64,000 nt of DNA, taken from assembly GCA_963555835.3 (NCBI GenBank), contig CAUVWZ020000002.1, forward strand, positions 2,480,001 through 2,544,000. The letters are read 5' to 3'. Under the pieces are notes generated by a model, which made no database searches, had not been told where the DNA came from, and saw nothing but the letters and a program-made list of their open reading frames with translations. Origin of the DNA: JAPUME01 sp027294185 (GTDB lineage Bacteria > Acidobacteriota > Terriglobia > UBA7540 > JAPUME01). This document shows positions 61,250-64,000 of this stretch, in pieces (position 1 is the first letter of the stretch; each line of letters opens with the position of its first letter). Position numbers and translations under genes: made by a program.

Positions 61250-62671
61250 CTATAATTTGAACTCCCTGTGCAGAGCCCCGACGGCCCCTTTGACATCGGC
61301 GGTTTTTACAGCGAAGGAGATGCTCAACTCCGAAGATCCCTGGGCGATGGCGATCACGTTGATTCCGCGCTTGCCTAAAGCTCCGAAGGCTCTGCCGGCA
61401 ATTCCCGGGGTTCCTTCCATATTCTCTCCGATGGCCACGACGATGGCGGCCTGGCGCATGACTTCAATGGGCCCCATATAGTCATGGAGCATTTCCAGCT
61501 CAAAGGTTTTCCGGAGCACGGCTCGCACGCGGTCCAGGTCGCCGTGATGTATAGCGAAGCAGAGAACGTTGTCCGCCGAGGACTGGGTGACGATCAACGT
61601 AGAGATGGATTGGCTGGCCAGAGCCTCGAAGGCGCGGGCGGCCATGGCGGCAAAGCTGAAAATCTCACCACCGCTCAGTGTGACCAGGTCGGCGCGTGCC
61701 ACCGAGGTGATGGCCTTGATCCCCCCGGAAGGGTTCGAACGCGAACTTGGGCGAAGACTGATGCGCGTCCCCCGGGCCGCAGGATTGAACGTATTCTTGA
61801 TCCAAACCGGGACTCTTTTCTTGATCACCGGTTGAAGCGTCTTGTAGTAAAGAACCTTGGCGCCGAAAAAGGAGAGCTCAACGGCTTCGCGGTAGGAAAG
61901 CGAGGGCACGATCCTGGCTTTCGGCACCAGGCGGGGGTCGGCGGTCATCACCCCGTCCACGTCGGTCCAGATCCAGACTTCCCGGGCGTCGAGCGCGGCG
62001 CCGATGAGCGTCGCGCTGTAGTCCGACCCGCCGCGCCCCAGAGTGGTGCAGACGCCCTTGCGTGTGGCCCCGCGATAACCGGTGATCACGGGCAGTACGC
62101 CTCCCTGGAGTAATGGCAGCAACCGCTTTCGGGTCTTCGCGCGGCTCAAATCGAAGATCGGAGAGGCATTGCCGAATCCTTCGTCGGTCACGAGTAAATC
62201 CGCCCCGTCGACGGCCTGGGCAGCTACACCCTTCGAGCGGAGAACCCCCGCCAAAAGCGCAGCGCTCATCAACTCTCCCAGGCTTGAAAGGGCGTCCAAG
62301 GCCCGGGGAGTAATTTCCCGCATGAGTGTGACTCCCGAGCAGAGCGCTTCAAAGTTGGCCAGGCCGGCCGACAACCGCAGTTCGACCTGCGGCCGTTCGC
62401 GGGGTGGGAGGAGCTTTTCCGCAACGAGGAAGTGCCGCCTTTCGATCTCCTGTTTTGCCGCTCGCCAGAGAGACGTTTTGCCGCGGGCTGCGTGCTGTGC
62501 CGCCTGAATCAGAGTGTCGGTGATGCCTCCCAGGGCGGAGACGACGACGGCCAATTTCTGCTTCCGTTGGAGGCGGACCAGAATTTCGGCGACACCCCCG
62601 ATGCAGTCGGCGTTCGCCACAGAGGATCCCCCGAATTTCATGACTCGCAAAATGTGTCTGCTTTTCTTCAT
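61250..62671 (-). CDS. lysC: Aspartate kinase
   Basis: Phosphorylates aspartate, the first step towards lysine, threonine and methionine. The 473-residue monofunctional enzyme has the N-terminal K-F-G-G-S-S, G-R-G-G-S-D-Y-S-A-T near residue 220 and W-T-D-V-D-G-V. The C-terminal region has two ACT-type regulatory domains (I-S-T-L-I-V-T-Q-S-S-A-D-N and I-V-V-A-I-G-E-N-M), so threonine or lysine feedback is likely. It is transcribed with thrC. Start ATG 62671 is preferred; an upstream GTG (62689) and ATG 62641 (M-K-F-G-G) are alternatives. Confidence 0.95.
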   Translation of the reverse strand: MKKSRHILRVMKFGGSSVANADCIGGVAEILVRLQRKQKLAVVVSALGGITDTLIQAAQHAARGKTSLWRAAKQEIERRHFLVAEKLLPPRERPQVELRLSAGLANFEALCSGVTLMREITPRALDALSSLGELMSAALLAGVLRSKGVAAQAVDGADLLVTDEGFGNASPIFDLSRAKTRKRLLPLLQGGVLPVITGYRGATRKGVCTTLGRGGSDYSATLIGAALDAREVWIWTDVDGVMTADPRLVPKARIVPSLSYREAVELSFFGAKVLYYKTLQPVIKKRVPVWIKNTFNPAARGTRISLRPSSRSNPSGGIKAITSVARADLVTLSGGEIFSFAAMAARAFEALASQSISTLIVTQSSADNVLCFAIHHGDLDRVRAVLRKTFELEMLHDYMGPIEVMRQAAIVVAIGENMEGTPGIAGRAFGALGKRGINVIAIAQGSSELSISFAVKTADVKGAVGALHREFKL

Positions 62672-62736
62672 TCGGGTCTCGAAATCCACTTCGTTATGGA
62701 AGAGATGATTTCCCGCCTGATCCTTGCCGGCCAGAG

Positions 62737-63654
62737 TTACTTCCCGGCTCGACCTGTAATCTTACCCTCCGGAACTGACCTCACCTTGCGGATCACTTCG
62801 ATAAAGGCCTTCGCCGAGTGGGACAGGTGACGGTCCGTGCGATGGATCAAGCCCAACTCACGGTAAAACTTGACTCCTTTCAGCGGAATCAACCGCAATA
62901 CGCCCGCTTCCACCTCAGGCAGGGCGTAGCTCCGGCTGATGACTGAAATGCCCAGCCCCGCGCCCACAAACTTCTTAATCGTCTCTACGCTGGCAAGTTC
63001 CATCGAAATCTGCACCCGGTTCCGGTAAGCACGCAACATGCGTTCCAGCATATGCCGAGTGTTTCCTGTCGTGGGAACGATCAGTGGATAGCCGGCCATC
63101 TCTTCCAGGGTCACGCTCTTCCGGTCGGCCAGGGGATGCTGTGGAGGAACCACCACCTGCACCTCATCCTTGAAGATCGGCATGACCTCGATGGAATTGG
63201 CTTTGAGGGGGAGAGTGAGAATGCCCAAATCCACAGCGCCATCCTGGACCTTTTGAAGAATCTTATGGCTGTAGTTCCGGTAGATGCTGATCTGGACCTG
63301 CGGGTAGTTCCGTCTGAACAGGGCGAATGCCTGCGGCAGAACGTAGAGGCAAGTCGCCTCGTTTGCCCCGATCTGGAGCTTGCCGCGAGGGGTTCCTTCC
63401 AGCTCGGCGATGGCCTGGAGGGCGTCTCGATGAAGCTGATGCAGCCTCTGGGCATAATCCAGGAGCGTCTCCCCCGCCGAGGTCAGCGAAATTTTCTTTC
63501 CGCTGCGGTCGAAAAGCTTTTCCCCGCACTCCTGCTCGAGCAGGCGGATCTGCGCGCTGATGGCCGGTTGGGTGCGAAACAGTTTCTGGGCTGCCCGCGA
63601 AAAGCTCTGTTGCTTGGCAACTTCCAGAAAGCTTGCTAATTGGTCAAAATCCAT
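62737..63654 (-). CDS. LysR-family transcriptional regulator
   Basis: A 305-residue LysR regulator. The N-terminal winged HTH is F-L-E-V-A-K-Q-Q-S-F-S-R-A-A-Q-K-L, then Q-P-A-I-S-A-Q-I-R-L-L-E. The C-terminal effector-binding domain includes D-L-G-I-L-T-L-P and G-A-G-L-G-I-S-V-I. It lies upstream of lysC in the same direction, about 48 bases from the first lysC start. It could regulate a divergent or distant target, or aspartate-family genes, but no target site was identified. Confidence 0.92.
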   Translation of the reverse strand: MDFDQLASFLEVAKQQSFSRAAQKLFRTQPAISAQIRLLEQECGEKLFDRSGKKISLTSAGETLLDYAQRLHQLHRDALQAIAELEGTPRGKLQIGANEATCLYVLPQAFALFRRNYPQVQISIYRNYSHKILQKVQDGAVDLGILTLPLKANSIEVMPIFKDEVQVVVPPQHPLADRKSVTLEEMAGYPLIVPTTGNTRHMLERMLRAYRNRVQISMELASVETIKKFVGAGLGISVISRSYALPEVEAGVLRLIPLKGVKFYRELGLIHRTDRHLSHSAKAFIEVIRKVRSVPEGKITGRAGK

Positions 63655-63814
63655 GGCGGTATCGTCACGATGCCTTCCTGCCTAAACATCTTACCCCATT
63701 CGTTCGAGGGCTGACACAGGCTAAAGATGGAGCACGGGGCTTTTGGCCCCAACCGCGGATGCATTCGGAAACGGGCGTGGTCTTTCCGGCCGAGTCAGGC
63801 GCCGCCGGCGAAAA

Positions 63815-64000
63815 CTACGTGGCCGGACCGCGCGGGGGGACGTTCGGAGGGGTAGGTCTCAGGTGGGATTTCGAGTCGCCTCCGGGATAGGCCAATCTGC
63901 CGTAGCCGCGCAGGGCCTCCAGGAGTTCGTCCACGTCATACCGGAAATCATGCAGGACCCGGAAAATCTCCGCCTGCCGCTCTTGCGCGCTCATGCGAAC
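63815..64000 (-). CDS. Unknown ORF, 3' end in window
   Basis: The minus-strand frame runs from the window edge to TAG at 63815-63817. An internal ATG (63994) would give a 59-residue protein (M-S-A-Q-E-R-Q-A-E-I-F-R-V-L-H-D-F), charged at the N-terminus and ending in a Pro-rich tail. The frame is also open beyond this ATG at the edge, so it may be the C-terminus of a longer gene. No family recognised. Confidence 0.4.
   Translation of the reverse strand, partial: VRMSAQERQAEIFRVLHDFRYDVDELLEALRGYGRLAYPGGDSKSHLRPTPPNVPPRGPAT

Noticed and set aside
61728..61745. T-arm-like GGTTCGAACGCG
   Set aside because: Lies inside lysC coding sequence and has no acceptor or anticodon arm.
1..64000. CRISPR array or rRNA
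   Set aside because: No regularly spaced direct repeats of 24-40 bases and no rRNA-like segments were seen on either strand.

Overview
The window is a GC-rich bacterial chromosome segment with dense coding, short gaps and many four-base gene overlaps. The gene mix suggests an Acidobacteriota-like or related soil/sediment bacterium: DUF1553/DUF1501 cytochrome pairs, an HTH-PD40 (TolB-like) protein, the remnant of a kinase-propeller gene, a CHASE2 adenylate cyclase and a transaldolase-phosphoglucose isomerase fusion. This lineage call is an inference from gene families; no rRNA is present.

Layout. 1-8 kb: end of a DUF3604 protein, a DUF1080 protein, a secreted metallo-beta-lactamase-fold protein with altered metal ligands, a MITE-like element, a TetR regulator with two matching operators, a secreted glycosylasparaginase, a VapBC45-type toxin-antitoxin pair and tsaD. 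8-15 kb: a PhoD-like phosphatase and a DUF1553-DUF1501 pair. 15-18 kb: an AT-richer three-gene island (ParB-like protein, putative nuclease, DNA methyltransferase) that looks like an undescribed restriction/defence-type operon. 18-24 kb: ilvD, tRNA-Gly and tRNA-Cys behind a consensus promoter, a large unknown protein with EF-hand-like loops and C-terminal membrane segments, and a decayed serine recombinase. 24-34 kb: a minus-strand pentose-phosphate operon (tkt, tal-pgi fusion, HAD phosphatase, relic of a second gnd, gnd, zwf, pgl). 34-43 kb: dihaem peroxidase, HTH-PD40 protein, VOC and GNAT proteins, zinc ribbon, two coupled D-aminoacylase-like lipoproteins and a kinase pseudogene. 43-54 kb: a CHASE2 adenylate cyclase carrying an inserted DnaA-C-like domain, FecR protein, nucleoside hydrolase, repeat-rich secreted protein, glycine-zipper protein, methyltransferase, a frameshifted MscS gene and a tandem NTF2-like protein. 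54-60 kb: a coupled operon dtxR - dihaem cytochrome - phnD/C/E-type ABC transporter, suggesting metal-controlled uptake. 60-64 kb: lysC-thrC, a LysR regulator and an ORF running off the edge.

Most striking: the cyclase with an in-frame DNA-binding-type domain inserted in its C-terminal region, the ParB-nuclease-methyltransferase island with an A8 frameshift, and the DtxR-peroxidase-PhnDCE operon. Several genes carry single-base insertions (ParB-like once, MscS twice), which may be true decay or assembly errors.
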